This document shows, piece after piece, positions 1-9,593 of a stretch of 48,487 nucleotides of DNA; position 1 is the first letter of the stretch; each line of letters opens with the position of its first letter. The notes under the pieces are model-generated. The model saw nothing but the letters and a program-made list of their open reading frames with translations. It was not told where the DNA came from and made no database searches. The DNA comes from an uncultured Clostridia bacterium (lineage in GTDB: Bacteria; Bacillota; Clostridia; Oscillospirales; Acutalibacteraceae), in contig CALCHE010000121.1 of NCBI GenBank assembly GCA_937901145.1, positions 1 to 48,487 of the forward strand. Reading direction: 5' to 3'. The position numbers and the translations under genes were made by a program.

Positions 1-667
1 AAACAACAATAACAAAGTGAACCTTATTGCTCTTCTGAGTTCTCTTCATTCTGTCAATAACATCACGTTCGAAATCATAGGGAACCTCAGGAATAAGAGT
101 GGAAGTAGCTCCGCAAGCGATACCTGAAGAAAGAGCAAGATAACCTGCACCTCTGCCCATTACTTCTACAACTGCGCAACGATCGTGTGACTCAGCAGTA
201 TCTCTGATTCTGTCAACCATCTGCATAATTGTATTCATAGCTGTATCATAGCCGATAGTGTAGTCACAGCAACCGATATCATTATCGATAGTACCGGGAA
301 TGGCAACACAGGGAATACCTCTGAGAGAAAGATCTCTCGCACCTCTGAAAGAACCGTCACCGCCGATTACTACGAGACCTTCAATACCTCTTCTCTTACA
401 GGTTTCAATAGCATCATTCATACCTTCTTCAGTCTTAAAACGTGAAGATCTGGCAGAGTAAAGAATAGTACCGCCTCTGTTGATAATATCGGAAACTGAA
501 CGAAGATTCATTTCGTACATATCATCATCCATAAGACCGTTATAGCCTCTTCTAATGCCGTACACCTTCATACCGAGCTCGCAACCTGCGCGAACTACAG
601 CTCTGATGGCAGCATTCATACCGGGGGCGTCACCGCCGCTGGTTAAAACACCAATAGTTTTAATCAT
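1..667 (-). CDS. pfkA: 6-phosphofructokinase, N-terminal two thirds (cut by window edge)
   Basis: Phosphorylates fructose-6-phosphate to fructose-1,6-bisphosphate, the committed step of glycolysis, in the cytoplasm. Translating the minus strand from the ATG at 667 gives MIKTIGVLTSGGDAPGMNAA, the classic PfkA N-terminus, followed by GGDGSFRGA and PGTIDNDI. The Gly residues in GGDGS and PGTIDND are the ATP-type signature; PPi-dependent enzymes usually have PKTIDND. About 222 of the usual ~320 residues are present; the rest lies left of position 1. An AGGAGG ribosome-binding site sits just upstream of the ATG. It follows dnaE on the same strand but has its own promoter at 727-754. The frame is open throughout, so truncation by the window edge is the only incompleteness. 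Confidence 0.96.
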   Translation of the reverse strand, partial: MIKTIGVLTSGGDAPGMNAAIRAVVRAGCELGMKVYGIRRGYNGLMDDDMYEMNLRSVSDIINRGGTILYSARSSRFKTEEGMNDAIETCKRRGIEGLVVIGGDGSFRGARDLSLRGIPCVAIPGTIDNDIGCCDYTIGYDTAMNTIMQMVDRIRDTAESHDRCAVVEVMGRGAGYLALSSGIACGATSTLIPEVPYDFERDVIDRMKRTQKSNKVHFVIVV

Positions 668-726
668 TATTACGTCCTCCTGACATCATAATTGATGAAT
701 TATTAACTGATTAAACATTTAGAAAT

Positions 727-754
727 ATTATACACTAAATTGTTTAAAAGTCAA
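727..754 (-). promoter_or_regulatory. Sigma-A-type promoter of pfkA
   Basis: On the minus strand TTGACT (754-749) is followed after 16 bases by TATAAT (732-727). It lies about 60 bases upstream of the pfkA start, in the 129-base gap between dnaE and pfkA. This suggests pfkA is transcribed on its own and not only by read-through from dnaE. No terminator hairpin for dnaE is visible in the same gap. Confidence 0.75.
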
Positions 755-796
755 GGTTTATTCTAAAAATCGACACCGTTTCTTTAATTTACCTAC

Positions 797-3700
797 CTAT
801 TCAAACTTATACTTAAGATATCCGTTATTGCTGTAAAATTCTAATTCTGACTTAATCTCCGCACACCAGTTTATATAACCGATTTTCGTGCTGTCAGTAC
901 TATTATTATATTTGACATAAAGGGGTACTGTTCCGGTAAAAAGCTCTGACAAAATTTTAATCTTCCCAGAAGCATTATTGTTTTCGTCAGCAATATATAC
1001 TGTCAGCTTATTTTCAGCTTGAAAACCTTCCTTATAAAGATTTTTAGGGTTAGGGTCAATGCTTTCGCATACCACCGTCGGCTCTCTGTCTTCTCTGAGA
1101 CTAAGTCTGCCACGTATGAGAAGAATATTTCCGACTCTGAGATGGTTGATTCTGTCGGCATAAAGCTTAGAAAAGACTATACACTCTATCGATGCTCCGA
1201 TGTCCTCTACTTCGATGAAACACATTGTAGAATTGTTTTTAGTTATTTTCTTTTCTATGCGAGTAACTATTCCGAAAATTTTTATCGTAGAGTTATCCTT
1301 GTATTTTGAATTGAAACCTTCACTGTTTTCAAGTATTTCCGAAATACTGTCACAATTAAGCTTCTGAGCCAGAGAAACATATTCATCCATAGGATGCCCG
1401 GACATATACAGACCTGTGATCTCTTTTTCAAAAGAAAGAAGCTCATTTTTAGGCATTTCTTCAAGTGCAGGGGCAGTCATTTCATTTTCGAAAGAAAAAC
1501 CAGAATCAGCATCAAAAAATCCTATCTGACCTACTACATTACGGTTTTTGTCTGCGTCAAGTTCGCTTATAATAAGCGGAAGCATATAAAGCATCTGTCG
1601 GCGATTAAGATCAAGACCGTCACAAGCTCCGCACTTAATCAGGCTTTCCACAGCACGTCGGTTAAATTCTCTCGAATACACTCTCTTACAGAAGGTATAA
1701 AAAGATGTGTATTTCCCACCCTGTTCGCGGTTATCAATTATCGTTTTAATGAAGCTTCTGCCGAGATTTTTTATAGCAAGCAAACCAAAACGTATCTGTC
1801 CGTTTTTGACAGTAAAACCCTCAAAGCTACTGTTGATATTCGGAGAGAGAACCTTAATTCCGATTCTTGCACACTCGGCTATATATCCCGAAACCTTCAC
1901 AGATGAGTCAAGGACACTTGTGAGCGTCGCAGCCAGAAGTTCACATGGATAATGTGCCTTGAGCCAGGCTGTCTGATAGGAAACGTAAGCATAAGCTGCC
2001 GCATGAGACTTATTGAAAGCATATTTTGCAAAATTTGACATTTCATCAAATATTTCATTGGCGACATCTTCACTCACACCGTTTGCAAGTGCACCGACAC
2101 ACTCAGTTTCACCGTCATCATTTTTCAGACCGTAAATAAAATTATGTCTTTCCTTTTCCATAACATCTGATTTTTTCTTGCTCATCGCTCTGCGAACAAG
2201 ATCGGCTCTGCCATAGGAATATCCCGCAATTTTTCGGCATATCTGCATTACCTGCTCCTGATAAACCATGCAGCCGTAAGTAACATCGAGAATATCACGG
2301 ACAAGCTCCGTTTTATATACAGTATCTTCAGGATGATGTCTGTTATGAATATAGGTATCAATCGAATCAGCAGGACCGGGTCTGTAAAGAGAAATTACGG
2401 CTATCAGATCTTCGAGTGATGAGGGCTTAAGGCGCGTAAGAACACTTCTCATGCCTGCAGATTCATACTGAAATACACCATCGGTACGTCCCTCTGAAAG
2501 CATATCGAATGTTTCTTTATCGTCAAGAGATATATTATCGATAGAAAAATCCGGAACAGATTTTCTGACCATCTGCACAGCATCATTGATAACAGTAAGC
2601 GTTCGAAGTCCCAGAAAGTCCATCTTCAGAAGTCCGAGCTGCTCAAGAGTAACCATCGTAAACTGCGTTACGACACTTTCATCGTTCACGGCAAGAGGTA
2701 CATAAGATGAAACCGGATCTCTCGTTATAACCACACCCGCAGCATGAGTGGAGGCATGACGAGGCATACCTTCAACTTTTTTGGAAATATCAATGAGCTT
2801 TTTTACGTCATCATTACTCTCATAAAGATTTCGTAGCTCACTTGAAATTTTAAGAGCTTTGTCTATAGTGATTTTAAGCTCCTGCGGTATTAGCTTGGCC
2901 ACCTCATCCACTATAGCATAAGGCAGACCTAACACTCGTCCGACATCTCTGATTGCCGCTCTTGCAGCCATAGTTCCGAATGTAACTATCTGAGCTACGT
3001 GGTCTGCTCCGTATTTAGAGATAACATAATCTATTACCTCCTGTCTGCGGACATAACAGAAGTCAATATCGAAGTCAGGCATACTGACTCGTTCAGGGTT
3101 AAGAAATCTCTCAAAAAGAAGATTATACTGAAGCGGATCAATACCTGTTATACCGATACAGTAAGCCGCAAGAGAACCAGCACCTGAGCCTCTTCCGGGT
3201 CCTACAGGTATATTTTTGCTTTTAGCATAACGGATAAAATCGTGAACTATAAGAAAATAATCCACATATCCCATTTTATTTATAATTTCAAGCTCATAAT
3301 TCAGTCTGTCGATGTATTCCTGAGGAGGATTTTCCCCTTTGTGTTTATTAAGGCCGAAGAAGCATTGGTTTTTAAAATACTCGAAGTGATCCATATTGTT
3401 CGGCACTTCGAAATGAGGCAGTTTTGTATTGCCGAATTCAAATTCGACATTACACATTTCAGCTATTTTTTCTGTAATATCGATAGCTTCAGGAAGCTCA
3501 GGAAAAGCTTCTCTCATTTCAGCCTCGCTTTTTACATAAAATTCGTCGGTGCTGAACTCGAGTCCGGTTTCTTCGCCGAGAACATGGTTTGTCTGAATAC
3601 ATATAAGAACCTGCTGTACGGATGAATCTTCTCTGGTAAGATAATGAGCGTCGTTTGTGGCGACGAGAGGTATACCTGTTTCTTTCGACAGACGAACAAG

Positions 3701-4264
3701 ATCAGGCATTATTTCCAGTTGTTCTCTTAAACCGTGATTCTGAATTTCTATAAAATATTTACCCTCACCAAAGACACTTTTATACCATAATGCAGTACTT
3801 TTTGCTCCTTCATAATCGCCTTTTACAAGTAAAGTCGGTATTTCACCTGCAAGGCAGGCAGATAAGGCTATGAGGCCTTCGTGATGCTGTTCAAGAAGAC
3901 CTTTATCAATTCTCGGTTTAGTGTAAAAGCCTTCCGTCCAGCCTTTACTGACCATCTTAATAAGATTCTGATAACCGATGTTATTTTCACACAGAAGCAC
4001 CAGGTGATGTCTTTCATTATCGATGCCGTGCACTTTATCAAAGCGGCTTCTTTTAGCCACATAACATTCACAGCCGATAATAGGCTTTACACCTTTTTCC
4101 TTTGCCGCCTTATAAAAATCAACTACACCGTACATACACCCATGGTCAGTAATAGCCACGCTGCTTTGTCCCAGATCCTTAACTATGTCGATAAGCTGAT
4201 TGATTCGACACGCACCGTCCAAAAGACTGTATTCTGTATGAAGATGCAAATGTGTAAAAGACAT
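797..4264 (-). CDS. dnaE: DNA polymerase III subunit alpha (DnaE)
   Basis: Replicative C-family DNA polymerase of 1155 residues, a normal length for DnaE. The N-terminal PHP domain opens with SFTHLHLHTEYSLLDGA. The polymerase palm has GPGRGSGAGSLAAYC and the catalytic PDFDIDF aspartates near residue 400. A helix-hairpin-helix/tandem region follows, then a C-terminal OB-fold (IKIFGIVTRIEKKI...) near residue 985. The start at 4264 has AGGAGG directly upstream. It lies 19 bases downstream of rqcH on the same strand. In low-GC Firmicutes, DnaE usually works with PolC, extending RNA primers; that role is inferred from the family. Confidence 0.97.
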   Translation of the reverse strand: MSFTHLHLHTEYSLLDGACRINQLIDIVKDLGQSSVAITDHGCMYGVVDFYKAAKEKGVKPIIGCECYVAKRSRFDKVHGIDNERHHLVLLCENNIGYQNLIKMVSKGWTEGFYTKPRIDKGLLEQHHEGLIALSACLAGEIPTLLVKGDYEGAKSTALWYKSVFGEGKYFIEIQNHGLREQLEIMPDLVRLSKETGIPLVATNDAHYLTREDSSVQQVLICIQTNHVLGEETGLEFSTDEFYVKSEAEMREAFPELPEAIDITEKIAEMCNVEFEFGNTKLPHFEVPNNMDHFEYFKNQCFFGLNKHKGENPPQEYIDRLNYELEIINKMGYVDYFLIVHDFIRYAKSKNIPVGPGRGSGAGSLAAYCIGITGIDPLQYNLLFERFLNPERVSMPDFDIDFCYVRRQEVIDYVISKYGADHVAQIVTFGTMAARAAIRDVGRVLGLPYAIVDEVAKLIPQELKITIDKALKISSELRNLYESNDDVKKLIDISKKVEGMPRHASTHAAGVVITRDPVSSYVPLAVNDESVVTQFTMVTLEQLGLLKMDFLGLRTLTVINDAVQMVRKSVPDFSIDNISLDDKETFDMLSEGRTDGVFQYESAGMRSVLTRLKPSSLEDLIAVISLYRPGPADSIDTYIHNRHHPEDTVYKTELVRDILDVTYGCMVYQEQVMQICRKIAGYSYGRADLVRRAMSKKKSDVMEKERHNFIYGLKNDDGETECVGALANGVSEDVANEIFDEMSNFAKYAFNKSHAAAYAYVSYQTAWLKAHYPCELLAATLTSVLDSSVKVSGYIAECARIGIKVLSPNINSSFEGFTVKNGQIRFGLLAIKNLGRSFIKTIIDNREQGGKYTSFYTFCKRVYSREFNRRAVESLIKCGACDGLDLNRRQMLYMLPLIISELDADKNRNVVGQIGFFDADSGFSFENEMTAPALEEMPKNELLSFEKEITGLYMSGHPMDEYVSLAQKLNCDSISEILENSEGFNSKYKDNSTIKIFGIVTRIEKKITKNNSTMCFIEVEDIGASIECIVFSKLYADRINHLRVGNILLIRGRLSLREDREPTVVCESIDPNPKNLYKEGFQAENKLTVYIADENNNASGKIKILSELFTGTVPLYVKYNNSTDSTKIGYINWCAEIKSELEFYSNNGYLKYKFE

Positions 4265-4283
4265 ACCCTACCTCCTTATTATT

Positions 4284-6032
4284 TTATTTAACCCTTAATT
4301 TTTCTACAGCTTCTTTATCAGGATTTACGATTATAGTGTAATATTCGTGATAAATTACCATACCGGATTTACCACCGTTAGGCTTTTTCAGAGCTTTTAC
4401 TCTGGTGTAGTCTACGGGAACGAGAGTTGATTCTCTTGCCTTGCTGTGGTATGCAGCTATAACTGCCGCCTCCTCGATAGCCTCATCGGAAATTTCACGG
4501 CCGTCACCGAAAATTATTACATGTGAGCCCGGAATTTTCTGAGTATGAAGCCACATATCGCTTTTCAGAGCTGTCTTTAAAGATAACTTCTCATTCTGTA
4601 CATTGTTTCTGCCGACAAGAATACGAAATCCGTCACTTGAACAGAATTCCAAAGGCGGTAATTCTTTTGGCGGCTTTTGTTTTTTACCTTTGATGTTTTT
4701 AATATACCCACCCTGTGCAAGTTCCTGTCTTATTAAAGAAATTTCACTGTCAGTATCTGCCCTCGAAAGCTCATCGAGAACTGATTCAAGATAGATTATT
4801 TCGTTTTTCCCATCCTCAATAAGCTTTTCAAGCATCTTTTCTGCTGTCTGAGCCTTACGGTAATCTTTATAATACTTTTTCTGATTCTCTGTAGGTGATA
4901 AAGCAGGATTACAGGGTATCCTGATGAGCTTACACTCGTCATAATAATTCTCTACTTCATAATAGCTGACGCCCTTAGTCAGCCTGTAAAGATTAGCCAG
5001 AATCAGTTCACCGTAAAGCCGTAAGGTTTCTTTATCTCTACATTTCTTAAGCTCTTCACTCTGCACAGCGATCTTTCTGGAGGTTCTGTCAATCAGATTA
5101 TTAATTAACTTTATCAGCTCGTGACCTCTATGGTTTATGCGGTTAATTCTGTCTCTTTCGAAATAGAAATCATCGAGCAGCTCAGAAGGACTGCGATAAA
5201 CTTTAACAGTAAGCTTTCCTGAATACTGTCTTATATCATAATGAGACAAATCCTTCGGCTTTCCGTTTTCCTCTGTAAGCATATAAAACTCATCCGAAGA
5301 ATGAAGAGTATTCTTTATATAGCTTAACTCGCATTTAAGAATGTTTTTTTGCTCATCGGTAAGCTCTGAAACAATACTGTCCTCAAAAGTGACTCTGTAT
5401 GCAAGCTCTCTGGAAACGACAGGCGAAACACCCTGTACAACATTGATAACCGCAGAGGAAAGAAGCTTATCCTTCTGAGATAAAATTCTTTCGTATATAA
5501 AATCAATATTCTCACTTTCGATGTTAAGCTTCCCCTGAGAGGGTGGCAACCTATATTCGATACCGGGAAGTATCTGCCTGACAGAAGACGTTGTAATATC
5601 GACCCTTTTAATAGAATCAACTACCCTACCGTTATTAACCAGAATAAGATTTGAATACTTACCCATAATTTCGATACAGAGACTCAGTTCTATTTTATCA
5701 CCTATCTCATTAGTAGCATCGAAATCTACAAATAATATACGGTCCATCTCCTGCTGCCTGATATTTTTTATGAGAGCACCTGTCAGATACTTTCTCATAA
5801 GCATGCAAAACATAGGCGGAACAGGAGGATTATCGATAGGATGAGAGGTAAAATGAACACGGGGACTGTCAGCACGCACGCAGAATAAAAGACGGTAACT
5901 ACAGCCTTTGCCGCGTAAATTCAGCAAAATTTCATCCCTTGTAGGCTGATTGACTCTGTCAACTCTTAAGCCGACAGCTTTGTTTAAAAGTTCGTTTTTG
6001 ATTTTAGATAAAAATATTCCGTCTAACGCCAT
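4284..6032 (-). CDS. rqcH: RqcH / NFACT-family ribosome quality-control protein
   Basis: Binds obstructed 50S subunits carrying peptidyl-tRNA and directs alanine tailing of stalled chains; older annotations call it a fibronectin-binding protein. The 582 residues match the family. The NFACT-N domain (about 1-270) keeps the Asp-Arg pair in EMDRILFVDF and the CIEIMGKYSNLIL segment, both linked to tRNA binding in B. subtilis RqcH. A coiled-coil middle follows, then the NFACT-R domain with DMWLHTQKIPGSHVII. Retention of these motifs suggests a functional RqcH. It sits 8 bases after the Nif3-like gene and 19 before dnaE, so probably in one transcript. Confidence 0.93.
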   Translation of the reverse strand: MALDGIFLSKIKNELLNKAVGLRVDRVNQPTRDEILLNLRGKGCSYRLLFCVRADSPRVHFTSHPIDNPPVPPMFCMLMRKYLTGALIKNIRQQEMDRILFVDFDATNEIGDKIELSLCIEIMGKYSNLILVNNGRVVDSIKRVDITTSSVRQILPGIEYRLPPSQGKLNIESENIDFIYERILSQKDKLLSSAVINVVQGVSPVVSRELAYRVTFEDSIVSELTDEQKNILKCELSYIKNTLHSSDEFYMLTEENGKPKDLSHYDIRQYSGKLTVKVYRSPSELLDDFYFERDRINRINHRGHELIKLINNLIDRTSRKIAVQSEELKKCRDKETLRLYGELILANLYRLTKGVSYYEVENYYDECKLIRIPCNPALSPTENQKKYYKDYRKAQTAEKMLEKLIEDGKNEIIYLESVLDELSRADTDSEISLIRQELAQGGYIKNIKGKKQKPPKELPPLEFCSSDGFRILVGRNNVQNEKLSLKTALKSDMWLHTQKIPGSHVIIFGDGREISDEAIEEAAVIAAYHSKARESTLVPVDYTRVKALKKPNGGKSGMVIYHEYYTIIVNPDKEAVEKLRVK

Positions 6033-6040
6033 AATACACC

Positions 6041-6802
6041 TTAATAAACATATTTTACAGGATTTTTCTGAGCGAGGATAACAGCCTCTGTTTCAGAAAA
6101 TTTGTCACAAATTCTATCTTTAAGTACACACATCGATGGATTTTCAGTTTCGAAATGCCCTGCCAATACGACCGTAACACCCAATTCATCTGCCAAAAGC
6201 AATTCGTGATGATCCATTTCACCCGTAACATAGGCGTCAGCACCCATTCTTACCGCATCCGAAAGGAACTCTGCACCTGCACCTCCGCAAACAGCAACTT
6301 TTTTTATTATTTTTCCACAGTCTACCACTCGGCAAGGCACATCTAATTTTTTGCTTACCATTTCAGCGAATACAAGCGAGGACATCTCATCGATATCCCC
6401 TATTCTCGCCATAGGAACCGAACAGGACTCTGAAGGTACCCCCACGGGATTTCTTATACCGAGGACATCGCATAAAACATCGTTTACTCCACCCTTAGCA
6501 CAATCAAAGCAAGTATGGGCAGATAGTACGCTTATATTATTTAAAGCCGCTTCATAAGCAATGTCACCTTTAAGAAAGCTTTTCTGAGCTCTGAAGATAA
6601 CAGGATGATGAGTAATTATCAGATCCACTCCCTTTTCAGTCGCATCCTTAAGCACTTCAGAGGTAAGATCAAGTACATAACCTATCTTTTTTACACTTTT
6701 ATCCTTATCACCGATCAATATACCGCAATTATCCCACTCACACTGAGTCGAATAAGGTGCGAAACTGTTTATAAAATCAGAAATTTCTTTAACCGTTACC
6801 AT
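6041..6802 (-). CDS. Nif3-like dinuclear metal-centre protein (YqfO family)
   Basis: Member of the NIF3/YqfO family, which forms hexamers with a two-metal site; the bacterial function is not settled and GTP cyclohydrolase-like activity has been proposed for some members. The metal-binding motifs are visible: IITHHPVIF near residue 67 and GHFETE near the C-terminus. The frame is open further upstream to 6847, but I chose the ATG at 6802, giving MVTVKEISDFINSFAPYSTQ, because GGAGG lies 7 bases upstream and this is the family's usual N-terminus. The start overlaps the end of trmK by 14 bases. The trmK-nif3 pairing is common in Firmicutes. Confidence 0.92.
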   Translation of the reverse strand: MVTVKEISDFINSFAPYSTQCEWDNCGILIGDKDKSVKKIGYVLDLTSEVLKDATEKGVDLIITHHPVIFRAQKSFLKGDIAYEAALNNISVLSAHTCFDCAKGGVNDVLCDVLGIRNPVGVPSESCSVPMARIGDIDEMSSLVFAEMVSKKLDVPCRVVDCGKIIKKVAVCGGAGAEFLSDAVRMGADAYVTGEMDHHELLLADELGVTVVLAGHFETENPSMCVLKDRICDKFSETEAVILAQKNPVKYVY

Positions 6803-7490
6803 CGTAAACCTCCGAAATTTTTTCTTTGATAGAAGCGATAATTTCACCTAAATCTGTTTCATTTTCCTTACCGACTGAAACAAGAGCAGAATATTTCTTT
6901 TCAAGTGCTGTAAGAATCTTATTTATGTAACTTTTGGTTGTTTCATCACTGCTATCCGTAAGTCTGCCAAGATAGATATATGAAAGATCCCGCTCAGTTT
7001 TGACACCGGTGTAGACGGCGGAAATGACGCAATATAAGCGTTTTCCGTCTGTCGCCGTCTTTTCCTCAAGAATATCAAAACCGTTATTCAAATAAAATTC
7101 ACGCAAAACTTCCCCATGTGACATAGGCTGTGCCACAATATGAAGATTTTTATTATATATCCACGGACAAGCAGAAAGAATATCAGCGATAAGATTTCCT
7201 CCCATTCCTGCTAAAACAATGTCCTCACAAGAATTTTCGGGAATATTTTTGAGTCCGTCTGAAAGTATAAGCTCGACCTTATCGGAAACACCGGCTTCGA
7301 TAACAGTCCTTTTAGCATTTTCCAAAGGTCCTTTATTAATATCAGCAGCGATACCTCCGGGACATATCCCCTTCTCTATAAGCCAGCAGAGCAAATAGCC
7401 GTGGTCTGTGCCGATATCGGCCACTCTGCTTCCCTTTCTGACTAATGAAGCGACAGCGGAAAGTCTTGCATCAAGTTTAATTTTACCCAT
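6789..7490 (-). CDS. trmK: tRNA (adenine(22)-N1)-methyltransferase TrmK
   Basis: SAM-dependent enzyme that methylates N1 of A22 in tRNA. The Rossmann fold begins with LDARLSAVASLVRKGSRVAD and the SAM-binding loop VADIGTDHGYLL. VLAGMGGNLIADIL, the NPPY-like position of this family, follows near residue 95. At 233 residues it matches TrmK/YqfN. The start is the ATG at 7490 with GAGAGG just upstream. It is the first gene after the terminator at 7512-7535, and I see no strong promoter in that short gap, so it may rely on partial read-through. It overlaps the Nif3-like gene by 14 bases. Confidence 0.93.
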   Translation of the reverse strand: MGKIKLDARLSAVASLVRKGSRVADIGTDHGYLLCWLIEKGICPGGIAADINKGPLENAKRTVIEAGVSDKVELILSDGLKNIPENSCEDIVLAGMGGNLIADILSACPWIYNKNLHIVAQPMSHGEVLREFYLNNGFDILEEKTATDGKRLYCVISAVYTGVKTERDLSYIYLGRLTDSSDETTKSYINKILTALEKKYSALVSVGKENETDLGEIIASIKEKISEVYDGNG

Positions 7491-7511
7491 AATTACCTCT
7501 CATAAGAAACA

Positions 7512-7535
7512 GAGCCACCCAAATAAAGGTGGCTC
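7512..7535 (-). terminator. Rho-independent terminator after the DUF1858 gene
   Basis: On the minus strand GAGCCACC, an 8-base loop and GGTGGCTC form a perfect 8-bp stem, followed by TGTTTCTT. It lies between the stop of the DUF1858 gene and the start of trmK, and closes the long hprK-to-DUF1858 gene run. The T-tract is interrupted, so termination may be incomplete. Confidence 0.8.
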
Positions 7536-7549
7536 GTTGCTGAATTAGC

Positions 7550-7753
7550 TTATTTGGAAGCAAGATACTCGTTGATTTTATTAACGAGTTCATCTACATT
7601 TACGCCGTGAACAGCGCAAGCTTCTTCAACAGTTTCGCCTCTTGATGCAGGACAACCGAGACAGTGCATACCCATTTCAAGGAAAAATACAGCTGTACCT
7701 CTGTCTTCATCGAGAATGTTACCGATAAGCATATCTTTTGTAATTTCTTTCAT
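7550..7753 (-). CDS. DUF1858 domain protein with CLGC motif
   Basis: A 67-residue protein that is essentially one DUF1858 domain. It contains GMHCLGCPASRGETVEEA, the Cys-x-x-Cys arrangement typical of this family; a redox or metal role is suspected but not established. The open frame extends upstream to 7894 over the end of the transketolase gene. The ATG at 7753 is the real start because the family N-terminus begins here (MKEITKDMLIG) and GAAAGGA lies about 11 bases upstream. It follows the transketolase C subunit by 31 bases and is the last gene before the terminator at 7512-7535. Confidence 0.88.
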   Translation of the reverse strand: MKEITKDMLIGNILDEDRGTAVFFLEMGMHCLGCPASRGETVEEACAVHGVNVDELVNKINEYLASK

Positions 7754-7784
7754 TATTCTATAATCCTTTCGGGAATTTAATAAA

Positions 7785-8729
7785 TTATTTCTTTGCTGCG
7801 AGAGCAATCTTTGCCTTATTAACAATATTATCTGCATCAAGACCATAAATTTTGAGAAGTTCAAGAGCAGGACCTGATTTACCGAAGGTATCATTTACAC
7901 CGAGACGGATAACAGGGACAGGATATTCCTCACAAATAGCTTCGCATACAGCACCGCCAAGACCGCCGATAATGCTGTGTTCCTCAGCTGTTACGATAGC
8001 ACCTGTTTCTTTTGCAGCTTTAACGAGAAGCTCTTTGTCAATAGGCTTAATAGTGTGAATATTGATAACTCTGGCATCAATACCTTCCTCAGCGAGCTTG
8101 TCTGCAGCTTCGAGAGCCTCTGCAACCATAAGACCGGATGCTACGATAGTTACCTCCTTACCGTCTCTGAGAGTTACGCCCTTACCGATTTCAAACTTAT
8201 AATCCTCTGTATTTACACGGGGTACTGCAAGTCTGCCAAAGCGCATATAAACAGGACCTTCGTGCTCAGCAGCAGCTAAAACAGCCTGTCTTGCCTCGAC
8301 ATCGTCTGCAGGGTTAATAATAACCATATTCGGAATAGAGCGCATAAGCGCGATATCTTCACAGCACTGATGGCTGGCACCGTCTTCACCTACAGAAATA
8401 CCTGCGTGTGTAGCACCGATTTTTACATTAAGATTAGGATAAGCAATGGAGTTTCTAACCTGTTCGAAAGCTCTTCCTGCGGCAAACATAGCAAATGATG
8501 AAGCAAATACTGTGTATCCTGTGGTAGCCAAACCTGCAGCAATACCCATCATATTTCCTTCAGCGATACCGCAGTCAATAAATTTGTCGGGATATTCTTT
8601 CTTGAAAGCAATTGTTTTGGTTGCCTTGGCAAGGTCAGCGTCAAGAACTAAAATGTCATCTCTTGCGCCAAGCTCTTTCAGAGCATTACCGTAAGCATCT
8701 CTGGTTGCACATTTAATTACATCTGCCAT
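7785..8729 (-). CDS. Transketolase, C-terminal subunit
   Basis: The pyrimidine-binding and C-terminal half of a split transketolase, which transfers two-carbon units between sugar phosphates in the non-oxidative pentose phosphate pathway. The 314 residues contain the family features DCGIAEGNMMGIAAGLA, whose Glu is the TPP-activating residue in the family, and THAGISVGEDGASHQ. The C-terminal domain starts near residue 190 (GKEVTIVASGLMVAEAL). It begins 2 bases after the N subunit stops, so the two are translationally linked and should form one heteromeric enzyme. Split transketolases are common in Clostridia. Confidence 0.95.
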   Translation of the reverse strand: MADVIKCATRDAYGNALKELGARDDILVLDADLAKATKTIAFKKEYPDKFIDCGIAEGNMMGIAAGLATTGYTVFASSFAMFAAGRAFEQVRNSIAYPNLNVKIGATHAGISVGEDGASHQCCEDIALMRSIPNMVIINPADDVEARQAVLAAAEHEGPVYMRFGRLAVPRVNTEDYKFEIGKGVTLRDGKEVTIVASGLMVAEALEAADKLAEEGIDARVINIHTIKPIDKELLVKAAKETGAIVTAEEHSIIGGLGGAVCEAICEEYPVPVIRLGVNDTFGKSGPALELLKIYGLDADNIVNKAKIALAAKK

Positions 8730-8731
8730 AA

Positions 8732-9574
8732 TTACGCCTCCAATTCTGCAAGAGCTGCATCAAGCTCAGCCATTGCCTGTTCATACTGTTCAGCCTTAGG
8801 AGCTGTGCCGTGCCAATCGCACTGATCTTCCATAAAAGATACGCCTTTACCTTTTACTGTTTCTGCTACGATACAGGTAGGCTTACCCTTGCAAGCCTTA
8901 GCCTGTTCAAAAGCATCCTCTATCTGAGAGAAGCAATGTCCGCAGATTTCGATAACATTCCAGCCAAAAGCTTCGAATTTTTCCTTGATAGGATAAGGTG
9001 AGTTAACTTCATCAATAGATCCGTCAATCTGAAGCTTGTTATAGTCAACAATCGCTACAAGATTATCAAGCTTTTTGTTTCCTGCAAACATAGCAGCTTC
9101 CCAAACCTGACCTTCTTCGATTTCACCGTCACCGAGAGCCGTGTAAACACGGAAATCTTTTTCCTGAAGCTTTCCGCCGAGAGCCATACCGACAGCAGCA
9201 GAAATACCCTGGCCGAGTGAGCCTGTGCTCATATCAACGCCGGGAGTATATCTCATGCTGGGATGACCCTGAAGGATTGAATCGGGCTTTCTTAAAGTTT
9301 TGATAAGTTCCATCGGGAAAAAGCCTTTAAGTGCCAACGCTGCATAAAGAGCAGGAGCAGTGTGACCCTTAGAGAGAACAAATCTGTCTCTGTTTTCGCA
9401 ATCAGGCTTTTCAGGGCTGACATTCATTTCCGAGAAATACAGATAAGTGATTATATCTGCAATTGAAAGTGAACCGCCGGGATGACCGGACTTTGCATTG
9501 TAGGTGCCTTCAATAACACCTTTTCTTACCTGAACCGCTAATTTTTTCAGTTCGAGTTTTTTGTTTTCTTCCAT
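8732..9574 (-). CDS. Transketolase, N-terminal (TPP-binding) subunit
   Basis: The pyrophosphate-binding half of the split transketolase, 280 residues. It shows SGHPGGSLSIADI near residue 28 and the thiamine diphosphate motif beginning GDGEIEEGQVWEAAMFAG and ending at VDYN, near residues 147-180. AGGAGG lies upstream of the ATG at 9574. The partner C subunit follows immediately. The gene lies 19 bases after the HAD phosphatase gene, inside the long minus-strand run, so it may be co-transcribed with cell-division genes; no separate promoter is obvious. Confidence 0.95.
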   Translation of the reverse strand: MEENKKLELKKLAVQVRKGVIEGTYNAKSGHPGGSLSIADIITYLYFSEMNVSPEKPDCENRDRFVLSKGHTAPALYAALALKGFFPMELIKTLRKPDSILQGHPSMRYTPGVDMSTGSLGQGISAAVGMALGGKLQEKDFRVYTALGDGEIEEGQVWEAAMFAGNKKLDNLVAIVDYNKLQIDGSIDEVNSPYPIKEKFEAFGWNVIEICGHCFSQIEDAFEQAKACKGKPTCIVAETVKGKGVSFMEDQCDWHGTAPKAEQYEQAMAELDAALAELEA

Positions 9575-9593
9575 ATATATTCCTCCTTATATA

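Noticed and set aside
1394..1906. 170-codon plus-strand open frame opposite dnaE
   Set aside because: Entirely inside dnaE on the other strand, without supporting features.
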